From the NCBI GenBank assembly GCA_010093685.1, contig MU006219.1:453531-517530 (forward strand): a stretch of 64,000 nucleotides of DNA. The letters run 5' to 3'. The notes beneath the pieces were generated by a model. That model was not told the DNA's origin. It saw only the letters and a list, made by a program, of their open reading frames with translations, and made no database searches. A program made the position numbers and the translations under genes. This document shows, piece after piece, positions 10,479-22,300 of the stretch. Position 1 is the stretch's first letter. The number at the start of each line of letters is the position of its first letter. The DNA comes from Ophiobolus disseminans. Lineage: Eukaryota > Ascomycota > Dothideomycetes > Pleosporales > Phaeosphaeriaceae.

Positions 10479-12776
10479 TCACCGCACCTCCGGCCCATAA
10501 ACACGATGATTCCTCACATCCCCTTCACCACACCTCTCCAACGCTGCATTGAAATCCCCATCTCCAAACACAACTCCCTTGGATTGCAACGTCCAGCTCA
10601 CACTCTGTTTCGGACTGCCAGTGTACGGATTCATGCTCGTCAAGATCCAGCCGCGCGCTAGTCCGTCATAGTGCGCATCCTTGACCACTTCGGGGACGGC
10701 GACGAGGAGCGTCTTGGAGTGCGCAAAGGGCGCGAAGATGATGGCCTTACCACTATGGGTGTGGATCGATCCGTAGGGGAATGTATGAGAAGTTGATATA
10801 GGCGCAGTGATGATGAGAGGGCCGTAGTTGCGCTCCGATGCGCCTGAAGCCCAAGGTATACCGGATGTGATTACCGTTGAGATGAGCGTTAGGAGGGACG
10901 AAAACGCTGCTTGGCCTTCGGGGAGGAGGATGTAGTTCTGGATGATGAGATGCGGATTTAGCAGCATCCCGATGGTGTATGCATTCAATGCCGTTGAGCC
11001 ACGTTGATGAAGTTGGGATGAAACTTCCAGCAGCCATTGTGTTCCGCACTCAAAGACGCAAGCAAGCGTCTGGATGAAGATATTTCGCATGGTCAAGGCT
11101 CGAACATGGCCGGGTGCTTGCCATAAATTCCATAGTGCGGATCCATCCAGCTGGTACTGAGCGCAGAGATCGATAAGCGTCCGCGCTCGAGCTACTTGGG
11201 ATGTGAACTGTGGATTTGGCTGGGTACGGTGTGGTAGCTCTAGGAAGATCAGATCCAGTTGAGCGTACTCGGCTATACCGTCTGAACGCTGAGCAATCGG
11301 ATATGCCTTATTCGTGAAACGTGGCATATGATTTCGGACTGGATTACCATCCAAAGGCGTTGGGCGGCAGAGCCACGATACGGAGCCATCGTGAAGTTGC
11401 AGTGGTGTGCCGGTGGTGCATAGTGACATTGGATCTCGAGCGGCGAGACTGACAAGAAGGAGCGACCGAAGGCATTCGTCCTCTATGTTCGGCCGTGACA
11501 AAGGATTGGGAGAGGTCAAGGCCAGAGGGAGGCCAGAAGCATTCAGTGCAATGCTCGTCTTGTCTCGGTTGGCGTCAAGTCGTCGTTGGTACTCTGGGAG
11601 CCTTGGATTACCACCAGCCTGCATTCGAAATGTCTCAGCAATCGTCGAGATGAAGCTTGTTTGATCTGAGCTTGGGAGTTGTGGACTATCCGGTCGTGCG
11701 TTGTCAACATTGAGTTGTTTACCACGGAAGAAATCGTGTAATGAGCGTATCTTAGTGTGATGTGCCGGTAGGCTAGTAAGAAGCTCAGAAGCAAGGACTA
11801 GCAAGTGAAAGAAGAAGGCGCTGGTGAATCGCATGACGGTCTGAACTTCGCCCTCCCACTGCAAGCTGCAAGGTAGTATAAAAATATGATGCTCTCCCAA
11901 TCTCATCTCATGTGCGCACCAAGCTCGCTCGAACCAGGACGAATTCAGCACGTGGTCGAGGAAAGTCCATAGGATCGGATATTGGTGCATGAGAGGTGGC
12001 GACAGGCCGACGTTCGGTTGTTGACCGAGAGGTAGCTCTAAGCGGCTGTATTGCTCAGCATAACATCTCAAGAACTGTTCCTCCTCGAGGGTAGCAGTAA
12101 CATCGTCCAAGGCTACAACAACCGCTCTTGCGTTCTTGTATATAGTGTCGATAGCACCCACTGCTGCGACGTGTTCATCCTCATCTTCGTCGTCGATGCA
12201 TACTTGATCGAACCAGAGCCCTTCTCCTATTCTTCTTTCCTTCAGCACAGCCTGAAAAACAGCCTTACTCGTAGGTAGCGGAAATTGCTCTACTTCCTTC
12301 GTCCAACCAAAAGGCAAAGCTCCAAGAGGCGTTACCACTCTTCTTGGTTTGTCAGGGGTATACTGCTTGTGGCAGTAGCTCATGGCTATATATCCATGCT
12401 CTTCGTCTGGTAGGTGGACATCGTTGAGCAATCGCAGAGGGGCTGAGCACTCGGCATGATCTTTGGGCATGAAGTCTTTCGCAACCGAGGGAGCGAGGCT
12501 GCCGAGGTCCAGCAATAGTGTTGCTGCATCGATGCTTGCCTCTGGCGAAGAGGAATAACCGCGGCGATGGCGAGAGAACAACACTTCTCTTATAGGAGAA
12601 CTGACGACTCGAGCGTACAGACTCGAGGTGTCCAGCTCATCTGTGTTGATATCCACGAACTCGCATTGGCCGAAGCGAGAGGGGCACTGAGAAGACGGGA
12701 AAGACATGGAGAAATGCATTGGCCCAAGGAGGGAAGGCAGAAAGTTGGATAGTAGTTTACCTCCTCGGCAAGGCAT
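10479..12776 (-). CDS. Heterokaryon-incompatibility (HET) domain protein, divergent
   Basis: An uninterrupted frame of 765 codons. The N-terminal half carries HET-domain hallmarks in degenerate form: YIAMSYCHKQ in place of the usual Y.ALSYxWG; LWFDQVCIDDEDEDEHVAAV in place of LWIDAICINQ; then IDTIYKNARAVVVAL and SSWFERAWCAHEM (usually W..R.W..QE). HET domains act in fungal nonself recognition and trigger cell death after incompatible fusion; most copies have no assigned partner. The C-terminal half has no domain I recognise. The start is uncertain: the ATG at 12776 is followed by a possible donor, and the in-frame ATGs at 12719 and 12707 (MSFPSSQCPS) are equally good. It lies between conserved genes, not in the accessory block further right. 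Confidence 0.75.
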   Translation of the reverse strand: MPCRGGKLLSNFLPSLLGPMHFSMSFPSSQCPSRFGQCEFVDINTDELDTSSLYARVVSSPIREVLFSRHRRGYSSSPEASIDAATLLLDLGSLAPSVAKDFMPKDHAECSAPLRLLNDVHLPDEEHGYIAMSYCHKQYTPDKPRRVVTPLGALPFGWTKEVEQFPLPTSKAVFQAVLKERRIGEGLWFDQVCIDDEDEDEHVAAVGAIDTIYKNARAVVVALDDVTATLEEEQFLRCYAEQYSRLELPLGQQPNVGLSPPLMHQYPILWTFLDHVLNSSWFERAWCAHEMRLGEHHIFILPCSLQWEGEVQTVMRFTSAFFFHLLVLASELLTSLPAHHTKIRSLHDFFRGKQLNVDNARPDSPQLPSSDQTSFISTIAETFRMQAGGNPRLPEYQRRLDANRDKTSIALNASGLPLALTSPNPLSRPNIEDECLRSLLLVSLAARDPMSLCTTGTPLQLHDGSVSWLCRPTPLDGNPVRNHMPRFTNKAYPIAQRSDGIAEYAQLDLIFLELPHRTQPNPQFTSQVARARTLIDLCAQYQLDGSALWNLWQAPGHVRALTMRNIFIQTLACVFECGTQWLLEVSSQLHQRGSTALNAYTIGMLLNPHLIIQNYILLPEGQAAFSSLLTLISTVITSGIPWASGASERNYGPLIITAPISTSHTFPYGSIHTHSGKAIIFAPFAHSKTLLVAVPEVVKDAHYDGLARGWILTSMNPYTGSPKQSVSWTLQSKGVVFGDGDFNAALERCGEGDVRNHRVYGPEVR

Positions 12777-13636
12777 CCAGCCTCTAGAAGTTATACACCC
12801 CCCCTTCAGTCGAGCCCTGGCCCGTCACAACGACGCCCAGCATCGCGCCGTTTGCACCCGCCCACAAGTCGGGCAGCGTTCTAGGCGTCAGAGGTATCCT
12901 CAGCTGCATGATCGTTTCTACCAGGATAGTAGCGCCACAAACGTTCCCTCACGCAACGTCTGTGCGGGGATAGAGTGTTGTTGTGCCGTGTGTGGATGAG
13001 CGTTAAGATGTAAGAAGCGTAGTGACCCAGGGCATCGGGATCGCGCACGGTCCACATGCGCATGTGCGAATGAGGGCATGACGTTTGGATCTCATCGGAG
13101 GAGTCAGCCGCCATGTGCTCAAAAGGAATACCAACGATGAAACACGGATTCTTTCATAGCGTTTCGGTACATATTCTTGTTCTGAGGCACGCTAGAAGTT
13201 CTCGAAGCAAAGAAGCAACAATATCTGCAAAGGTCCTTTCATTTCGTACCGATCTGATCCAAGATCCAAAAAGTAATGCGATCTTCATTGGAATGTCGAT
13301 GCATGTCACAGCCGTGTACGCAGACATGGCACACTGGAGCAGGGAGTGAGCTATCGTTGGCCGTTGATTCATAACCTGACCTGAAGCATACACCGCAGGA
13401 GAGCGGGCTAAGCTAATAATAGACATCCGACAACCGATGGGAACCTGGTAGAAAGTAGAGATGCATGTGTACGAAGAAACATACCCAAACTCCCAGCTAA
13501 ACCATGCCAAGCAGAGTTATTCTCCTCTGCAAAACAATATGCGTTTCGCAAAACCACCACACAACCCATCGGCGGAATTCATCCATGATTCGGCTGCAAA
13601 CTGACTGAAACATTGACAAATCTCCATACAAGCTTC
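12777..13636. other. Intergenic region with two unassigned minus-strand frames
   Basis: Minus-strand frames at 12881-13114 (77 codons, starting MAADSSDEIQ) and 13154-13510 (118 codons) have protein-like composition but no recognisable domain. I could not connect them by convincing splice sites. They may be a small unknown gene, a leader of the HET gene or chance frames. Confidence 0.3.
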
Positions 13637-15678
13637 TCAATCGATCACAGCATTCGCCAGCCTGTCGTTCGGATTGGCGAGAACGTTGGACATCCGGATG
13701 TTCTGACGTTTGTATTTGCTGTGTTTTCGGAGGCGCTTCCTTGCAACCATAACGGGCACCGAAGACTTGGTGACGAGGTAGTTACTAAAAGAGCCAAGCA
13801 AAACACTGCCACAATCAGCATTATGCAAACCCAGAACTAGTTGCTAAACTCACCCTTTCAAGTTGCTCCGGCCTCTGGAACCCAGGATCACCAAGGTCGG
13901 CTCGAGGAAGTCAATCTATCTATTTGTCAGTCTGCTTCTCCAACAAGACACGTTCGAAGCGACTTACTACTTCTGTGATCATGTGCTTGGGACTCTTGCA
14001 ATGAAACACCTCAACAACTGCACGCACTTGCAGCCGAGTCTTCCTGAGCAACTTAACGCATCGATCAGATACCTCGACACAAGCCTGGTACCTCTCCTTT
14101 TCTGCTTTGCCCATGGCTTTCACATCTGCCTCTGTAGCCATGATGGAATTTGCCAATGGCGAAGGCGAGGTGCCAGATCGCGCGGTGGGTATGCCGTCAT
14201 GGTTGGATAGCGTCCGCTTGAGATGATCTGACTCCAGCCTCCCAGTCGTGCCTTGACTAATCGGCGCTCCGGTTGCATCGGTAGTAGTGACGCCAGTTTC
14301 TTCGTCAACTGCATAAACAGCAAGAAGGGTGTCGCCATCTCGCAAGACTGTGCCAATCGTCCATTCCAGGGCGTAAGCTGCCTCGTCACTAAGATCGGTC
14401 GACACCAGATAAACGCGCTGCCGCCGCAAGCCTTTCTGCGCATCTTCCGCGAACTGGCTGTACTCGCCACGTACAACCTGCCGCACACAGCGGTGAGCCT
14501 CCGGACTCGATTGTATAGGAGATATGTTCAGCGATAGTTGTTGTGCTGATCTAATCTCAGCCAAGCTGTCTTCGTGATCAGAATGCATCGGCGTGTCAAG
14601 GCCAGAACCACCTTGATCGAAGCTGGTGTGTGGATGGACGATGCCAGACGAGTTTTTCCTGGTCATTCTTTCGCCATTAGGACCAATGATGGTATTGTTC
14701 GGATCGAAGAGCGATCTCTGCTTGTAAGAAGCCGACAGATCTCTTCCTACGCGGGTATTAGTGTCTGAACACGAAGACAGTTCTGTTAGAGGGAAACATG
14801 CCTTCCTGCTCAGCTGTAGCAAACAAGCTCTTAGCTGTAATGATTTCTCTACCCATGCGGTCGGTACCGCCAGACTCTTTTCGAGTTCGCCGACGACCTC
14901 TCTCTTTCTTCTTTGATCCTGCAAAAGCACTGCCATCGTCCCAGTCAGAGCTATCTGAATCACCTTCACTGCTCTCCACTGCAGCACTGTCTTCGCCGTC
15001 ATCATCCGTTGTCAATCGCACACCGCCTCCTGGCGCAGTCGTGGTTCCTGTGGCAGGATCTGAGCCCTTGCGGTTGGGAAGGGCAGACAGTCCCCCTCCG
15101 GAACGCGCCATGGCAGAATCAGAGAGCTTGCGATATGCGGTGTCGCCGTCGATTCGCTTGCCTGAGTCTGTGACTAGTGTGTTGTTCGAAGTGGGTGTAG
15201 GCCCAGCGTTAGGGCTGAGCATGTGCGTCCCTGGAGAGGCCGACCGGTGAGGCCCAGGCGAGCCAGATTTGGACCTGCCATATGGACCACCCGCAGAATT
15301 ATGTCGCTCTTTGGTCGCGCCGCCGCTCAGAAATCCTGCCGAGTTGCCGTAAACGGAGGACATGGCTCGGGGCTTTGGGTCTTTGTAGCCCTGAGAGACT
15401 CTTTGCATGTCAAACTTGTACGCCGATTCGGGGTTGACCCTGCGAGGAGACGGCATAGCAAATGGAATACCAGTACTGCCTCGACTGGAGCTGCGTCTCT
15501 GGCTGTTATCGACGTCGAGCATGCTGCGTATGGGTGATGCCGCCGAGCTAGGGCTCTGCGTGCGCTGGGCAACGGAGGGACTATCTGCGCGACGACCCAG
15601 TCCTCCTTTTTGCTTTCCCTCTAAGAGGGCTACAACCTCCTTCATTTCTTCATCGAGGGCAGCTTCAAGGGACGCCAT
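13637..15678 (-). CDS. Universal stress protein (UspA) domain protein with long disordered N-terminus
   Basis: The ATG at 15678 opens a 290-odd-residue Ser/Gly/Pro-rich region rich in phospho-acceptor motifs (SRRSSSRGS, SPGPHRSASP). A UspA fold follows: RRQRVYLVSTDLSDEAAYAL (beta1 and start of helix), GDTLLAVYAVDEETG, a helix with KTRLQVRAVVEVFHCKSPKH, then IDFLEPTLVILGSRGRSNLK and GVLLGSFSNYLVTKSSVPVM, the ATP-binding G-2x-G-9x-G(S/T) element. The 3' exons are joined by introns 13916-13967 (52 nt) and 13806-13853 (48 nt); the last exon, 13637-13805, is short. The junction between the disordered exon and the second exon, within about 14757-14880, is unresolved: several donors keep the frame. 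USP proteins of this type in filamentous fungi are cytosolic nucleotide-binding stress proteins of unclear role. Confidence 0.82.
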
Positions 15679-16916
15679 GATAGTGGTGTTGGTAGGGAGA
15701 GGGTGGGAGCTGTGTGAGAGCTACAAGTGGTGTGCCTGAGCGATTGTGCTTTGGATCTAGTCAGGTATAGGTATGATCAAGCGTGATCTGAATGTTTGTC
15801 GCGGGGTAGCTCGACTTTGGTGGTTGAGCAGGCTACACTTGGTGTTTCCTATGGCATCATCGAGCCAGCTAGGTGCATGCGACAGAGCTGGGGGCTTTCA
15901 GGCGTTGCAGTGACTCGTCGCTGGCTGTTGGTAGCCGACAGGACGGTAGATTACGGGTGTGAGGAATGACTGGGTATTGGATGCGAGCTGTGGGGTAACA
16001 ATTGGAGAAAAGTAGCTGGAGGAGATGGCGGGCCGAACCGTGGCTCTAACCACTGTCAAAGTAGACGGTGATCCCGAGCAGGTTGGTGAGAGTGGACGAC
16101 ATGTGGATGAAGAATGGGAAGCGGATAACGAAGGGAACAATTCGGGAGCCGTAAGCGCGACAGTTTACGTTCGTGGAGACTCTAGTCCAGGCGATAGTAA
16201 TGGAAACCCCTCATACACAAATTTCCTTGGCTCTTGGCGGAGGTGATCGCAGCGACCCGCCACCATTGCGCTGCCCACGCTTGGGAAGTGGGCTGAGGTG
16301 TGAAGATCGAGCAAGAGCAACACCAGGCACCGCAACACGTGCCCTCAATCAGAGCATCGCTCCTTCGAAGATTGCGATGCGTGTGTCCAACGCTGTGTCG
16401 AAGGGGACGAGCTCTCACATGATGGTGGCATCAGTCGGGCGGCAAGTGTGTGGAGGCTGTGGCTGTGTCGGTGCCGCGCTGCATGTGGAGCTCAAAAGGG
16501 AACATTCCAGCCAACGACACGAGGAAATGCGAGGCCTCAGCATCATCTCAGCAACGGTCAAGCAGTGCTGTGTTGGAGTCCCAGTGAAGAAGGAACGTAC
16601 TGCTTCATCCGCTTATGTCATTGTTGTTATCAGCCATACCTAGTAGTGCATCTAGCATTGAAAGGCTTGGAGCGCACATATCGCACGCATCAATCCACCA
16701 TATTCAGACCATGCGCATCCTGCTTCGCCTATTAGAAGATTCGGAGGACTGAATGCAAGATGACTTGCGTCCGAGTGATTTGTGATTTGGCTAAAGTCAA
16801 TTTCAGGTGTGCGAGACCGGAGGCACGTGATCGTGTTCTTAGCGCATTGTCGAATATCGACTGTCAATCCTCATCGTCGTTGCCGAACATCAGATCCACG
16901 CGCAACAAACGACACA
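15679..16916. promoter_or_regulatory. Divergent intergenic region (USP gene / uS7m)
   Basis: About 1.2 kb lies between divergent starts. It must contain both promoters. I see no repeat, RNA gene or convincing coding frame. Confidence 0.45.
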
Positions 16917-18042
16917 ATGCCCCCACGACTGAACACAAGAACCTTTGCGCGATCAATTCCCCTACGATCCAAGCCCCAGGTGCGGTGGTCTGCTCGAACA
17001 GCCACCCGATTTGCTCCGTCGCAATGCCGCCCATACTCAGACTTCACAAATTCCGGGGCGAACGACCGGTCGAAGAAAATCGACGCACAACCCGCTGACC
17101 ATATCTCCGAGGAGGCGGCAAAAACGGCAGAAATCATGGGCGAGCAGGGCCCCGACATGAGCAAGGGTACACCAGTCGAAGAGGTAACACAGCTTGTGAT
17201 GGCGCGCGCATTCATGAATAACAGTCGTCCAGATCGTCAAGGGAGACAAGGAGGCACAGGACAAACTCCCCAAGGTCATGAAAGATAAGCTCAAAGCTCA
17301 GGGCAATGCCGCGCCAAAAGGCTCGCGGTCGTACTCGACTATGACGACCCAGACAGGAGCCGGCAATGGTCTCGACATGGGCCTTGTAGACGTCCAGGCT
17401 GCTATCAAGACGCCACAAACCCCCGGGCTCAAGTTCGAGATGCCGACGCTACCTCTACCCAAGGACGGTCACCTCAAGTACCGCTACGATCCAGTGGTGG
17501 AGCAGGTCACCAACCTTATCATGCAACACGGTAAGAAGAGTGTGGCTCAGTCGGTGAGTTTCACGTCGCCACCCGTTCTATTCCGAAGCTGACCTGCATC
17601 GTAGAACATGGCGCTCATACTCCAACATCTACGAACATCGCCAATTCCCACCATCAATCCAGCAAAGCCCCTCCTGCCTGGCGCGCCGCCCCCCTCGCAC
17701 CTACCTCTTAATCCCATCCTGTACCTTACGCTTGCGATCGACTCAGTCGCACCTCTGATGCGCATTCGTAGTCAAAGAGGCGCTGCCGGTGGAGGTGTTG
17801 CGCTTCAGATACCCGTTCCACTTGGTCAGAGGCAACGGCGGCGAGTGGCTGTCGAATGGATTTTGGGTGCCGCATCAAAGAGGAGGAATGTGGGCAGTGG
17901 AAAAGGCAGTCTCGCACAACGGATCGCTCAGGAGATGGTCGCCGTTGTGGAGGGCCGAAGCGGCATCTGGGACAGGCGCAATGCGATCCACAAGCTGGGC
18001 GTTGCTGCTCGTGCAAACATTGTCCTACCAAGAAAGCGGTAA
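16917..18042 (+). CDS. rsm7: Mitochondrial small-subunit ribosomal protein uS7m
   Basis: Exons 16917-17183, 17233-17553 and 17605-18042 give 341 aa. The start ATG at 16917 opens an Arg/Ser/Thr-rich, acid-poor presequence (MPPRLNTRTFARSIPLRSKP) typical of matrix import. The S7 domain begins at LKYRYDPVVEQVTNLIMQHG, continues with SVAQS / NMALILQHLRTSP and LAIDSVAPLMRIRSQRGAAG, and ends KRRNVGSGKGSLAQRIAQEM and HKLGVAARANIVLPRKR. uS7 nucleates assembly of the 3' major domain of the small rRNA and lies near the mRNA exit. The intron acceptor at 17232 was chosen because it gives EEIVKGDKEA in frame; an AG eight bases earlier does not. Confidence 0.92.
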
Positions 18043-19318
18043 CCTTTCACAGATCGTAGTCTAGCATGTACATTAATTGATTCAAACATCTTAAGCGATT
18101 GAGTAGGCAACATGGTTGTGTGACCGTCTCACAGCCATCATGTGCTACCTTTGCTTGTGCAATAATATGCTATCTAAATTTGTCCAACTCCCTCAACAAT
18201 CCGGGAACGTGTTTCAACTCTTCCCGCGAAGTAGCAGCGTGAAAACGCACTCTGTACGCAACCTTTGGGCCACCTCATGAGCTGTCCAGGTAGTCCGAAA
18301 CACAGCCACCCCTCACGTAGCCGGCCGATCATGCAGCCATAAGGACATCCAGCTTCATCAATTGGCAGCAGCGGAAGCGCGCGTCGATACACCCAGTAGG
18401 CCGTCGAAAGTGATCTCGTCGCCTCGTCCGATTCAATACTAGCTGGCGTTACACATTACGCAGCTTTCCGGTGAAGCTGCGGGCGGCTGTTAAACAAGGT
18501 CGACGAGTCACATCAAACGCAAGCACACTCGATGAGATCGCTCAGCCCATCCCCACACGCTGACGCACCGTATAAACGCTATATAGCTGATCTCATTAGG
18601 AGCATGTACTTTGCCTCCATCTGATTCTACCTTTACCTTTACCTTTACCTTTACCTTTGCAAGGCTGAGAGCGAATTATCGCTCTCTCACTTCCCCGCAT
18701 TCATCGTCCAAATCAAACGGCGTGACAGCCCGTCACCCACGCGTTAGCGCGCCTCAGACTCGGACAAAGCTCCATCTCGAAGCTTTCACCTTCCCAACCT
18801 ATTTCACTACCTTTCACTCCACCCACCTTTTAGCATCGTTTTTGTTGGACTCGACTCGCTTTGGACACGCCAACGAGCAATTGGCTCACTTGATTAGCCT
18901 GCTGACTTCATGCAAGTCGCAGTGCACACTGGCTCAGCCTTGTCTCTCGTAAGTGGCTTTTGTTTGTCTTGCATTGCTGTTTTACAGCAGGTGCAGCCAC
19001 ACCTGCTGATTTCGTTTCTGTCACGGTGCGCTTCATTGTTTTCAATTGCTTGTACCTGACCGTTTTGCTGCTCTTACTTGCTCATTTCTGGTGGGCGTGC
19101 CTCTACTTTCCGTTTCATGCTTGATTGGGTATAGATGCAACGATTCTCTCAAGCACGAACACAATCAAACTGGTCACAAGGCATTGTATCACGGCTTTCT
19201 GTGTCGGACTCTTACCAATCGCTCTCGTTCCATGGCTGACTAACTTGGCAAGGCTGTGAGCCTGACCTGACATCGACGCGACGAACCTCTAGAGCGTTCA
19301 TTCTTACACTATCTTATC
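18043..19318. promoter_or_regulatory. Long upstream region of the Argonaute gene
   Basis: About 1.3 kb of 3' flank of uS7m and upstream sequence of the Argonaute gene. From about 18610 it becomes pyrimidine-rich, with a hexanucleotide repeat (18631-18660). The 113-codon frame at 18611-18952 is a product of that repeat (it reads TFTFTFTF) and is not called. Confidence 0.4.
18631..18660. repeat. CTTTAC hexanucleotide repeat
   Basis: Four exact CTTTAC units (18631-18654) followed by one variant CTTTGC unit. It lies about 660 bp upstream of the Argonaute start codon. It may be part of a pyrimidine-rich promoter or leader element, or neutral microsatellite. Confidence 0.85.
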
Positions 19319-22300
19319 ATGGCTGATCGTGGACGTGGAAGAGGCGGTGGTGGCGGCGGCGGCCGTGGCGACTTTGGCGGTCGCGGTCGTGGTGATGGTG
19401 GTGGTCGCGGACGAGGTGGAGGCGGATACGACGGCGGTGGCCGAGGACGCGGAGGTGGTGGCTACGATGGTGGCGATCGTGGAAGAGGAGGGTTCCGTGG
19501 TGGCGACCGTGGCGGCGATCGCGGCGGTTTCCGTGGTGATCGAGGGGGTGGTGGATTCCGTGGTGGACGAGGAGGCTTTGAGGGTCCCAAAGTATTTGGG
19601 TAAGTTGTACAAGATTTGTGTCAATGCTTGATCTAACCAAAACCCTGCAGCGGTGGCACCAACATTCCCCAACCAGATGCTGAGGTCACCAAGCTGGAGA
19701 ATGCCATGGTCAAGGGCGACTTGTCGTCAGCTTTGGCTGCTTCATCACTGGACATCCAACTCCCATCACGTCCCGCCTATGGCACGGCTGGCAAAGCCAT
19801 TGTGCTCTATACGAATTACTTCGAGCTGAAAGGTATCAGCGCCGACACCGAGCTGTACCGATACTCGCTTGCTTTCCAGCCAGATAACGATCTCCCGAGG
19901 CCCAAGAAGAAGCGCCTTGTGGAGCTTCTTTTGAAGATGGCGCCTTTCGCCGGCCTGCCTGTCGCTAGCGACTGGGCGCAGATTCTTGTATCGCCCAAGA
20001 AGATTGCACTGGACAAGCGAGCTGCGTACAAGCTCGAGTGGTACCCTGCGGATGGCGAACCGCTGCCTGCTTCGTCCCCAGATGAGACAGACAGAGTGAA
20101 GCAAGCACGTCGAAGGAACACTCATCAAGCTTTGGTCGAGGATATCGGGACCGTGTCTGTTCGGGAGCTTTTAAGCGATCTCGCACAACCCGCCTCCAAC
20201 TATCCGCTCAAGCTTGAGACTATCCAAGCTCTGAACGTCATTATGGCTCACGGTCCAAGCAGCGAACTCAACATCGCTACAGCGGGTGGCAACAAGTTCT
20301 ATCCCTTCGGAAACCATCCGCAGCTTCAAATCGCCAATCTCGGTGGTGGGTTGCAAGCTGTTCGTGGCTACTTTGGCAGCGTGCGTACAAGCGTCAACCG
20401 CATCCTCTTCAACCTGAACGTCGCGACTGGTGCGTTCTACAAGTCAGGCCCGCTGCTTGACGTTATGAAGGACGTAGGTCCTATCCCTCAGAACGATTAT
20501 CAACAACGAAAGCTAGCTGCGTTTGTCCGTAAGTTGCGATTCGAGACCAACTATATGCCGGAGACAGACAAGGGCGGGAAAGTCAAGAAAGACGCCAAAG
20601 GCCGTCCTATTACCAAGAGGAAAGTTCATGTCATTGGCGACCTCTCACGCTTTGGCAGAAACGCGACGAATACTGAATTCGAGGAGCTAGGTGCTGGCGG
20701 AGCGATTACCAGGGTGACGGTGCAGGCGTACTTTCTACGGAAGTATGGCATCAGGCTTGTGGCTCCACAGGCGCCACTGGTAAACTACGGAACGCTCAAA
20801 GACGTGAAGTGGCTTCCAGCCGAGCTCTGCACGGTTCTGCCAGGACAGTTGGCAAAGCGCTTGCTGCAGGGTGAACAGACGAGTGAGATGTACGTGCAAC
20901 TGGTTTTGATGGCGAGAAGCATACTAACTTCATACTCAGGATCAAGTTTGCCGCTCGGCGCCCACACCAAAATGCTGAATCGATCACCGGCGATGGCTTG
21001 AAGGTCGCCAAGATCCATCCGTTCGTGAACGGCCTCAACACCAGCTTGAGTCAGTTCGGTGTCAAAGTGAATCCATCGCTCATGACTGTTCCGGGTCGAA
21101 TCCTTCAACCTCCACAGCTATTGTACAGAGCAAGCTCGACATGCAACCCGAGGAACGGAGCCTGGAATCTAGATCCACGACAGCTTGGTCAAAAGCCCTT
21201 CCGAATCGCAAAATCACTTGGAGCATGGAACGTTCTAGTCATCAACTCGGGTTCCCGCAACGCCATATATGGTGCACCACAAGACACCAGGCAACATTTG
21301 GAGACCTTTCGAAGGACTCTAGACACATATGGTCTGAACCCTGGGCCCCTTCAGGAACCTGTCACGATCAATATTGGTCCCGACCTGCTACAAAACAAGG
21401 ACGTTGATCAAATCCAGCATCAGTTGATTGACGCATTGCGAAAAAGGTTCAAGTCCAAGCCGAACTTCCTCTTTGTGCTGCTGCCCGGCGACAGTGCGGT
21501 CCTATATGACTCGATCAAGTTCGTGTGCGACTGCAAACTGGGCATACCTAACATCTGCAACATTGGCAGCAAATTCTCGAAAGAGAAGGGCCAGATGCAA
21601 TACTTCGCCAATGTTGCCATGAAGTTCAACCAGAAGCTGGGTGGTGTTAATCACACTGTCGAGCTTAAAAAGATGGCTCCACTGGATGCTCAGACAATCC
21701 TATTTGGCATCGACGTCACTCACCCTTCTCCGGGTAGCTCGGACTCCGCACCCAGTATCGCTGGTGTTGTTGCGTCGGTCGACAGCATGTTTTCGCAGTA
21801 CCCTGCAAGTATGCGCACGCAGCGAGGTCGCCAGGAGATGGTTGAGGAACTCGAAGAGATGATCATTGAGCGTTTCAAGCTCTGGCAGAAACGCAACCAG
21901 GGCAAGTTGCCGAACAAAGTCATTGTGTACCGCGACGGCGTTTCCGAGGGTCAGTACCGCATCGTTCTGGAGTCCGAGTACCCTGCTTTCAAGAAGGCTT
22001 TCATTAGCTTGTACGGAGTTGAGAGCAAGCACCCCAAGATCTCGATCATCGTTGTCGGCAAGCGCCACCATACGCGCTTCTATCCGACGAAGGAAGAGGA
22101 CACCGACGGCAAGACAGGGAATCCCCAGCCTGGTACTGTTGTCGACCGGGGAGTCACCGGCGAGAAGCTCTTCGACTTCTTCCTCCTTGCCCACCAGGGT
22201 CTGCAAGGCACCTCGAAGCCGGCACACTACGTGGTGCTAAAGGACGACATCAAGCTCGGTGCCGATCAACTGCAAAGCTTGACGCACAACTTGTGCTATA

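Noticed and set aside
14758..14794. 37-nt GC-AG intron in the USP gene
   Set aside because: It would keep the frame but is shorter than any credible fungal intron.
18611..18952. 113-codon frame over the CTTTAC repeat
   Set aside because: Its opening is a microsatellite translation (TFTFTF) and the rest has no protein-like features.
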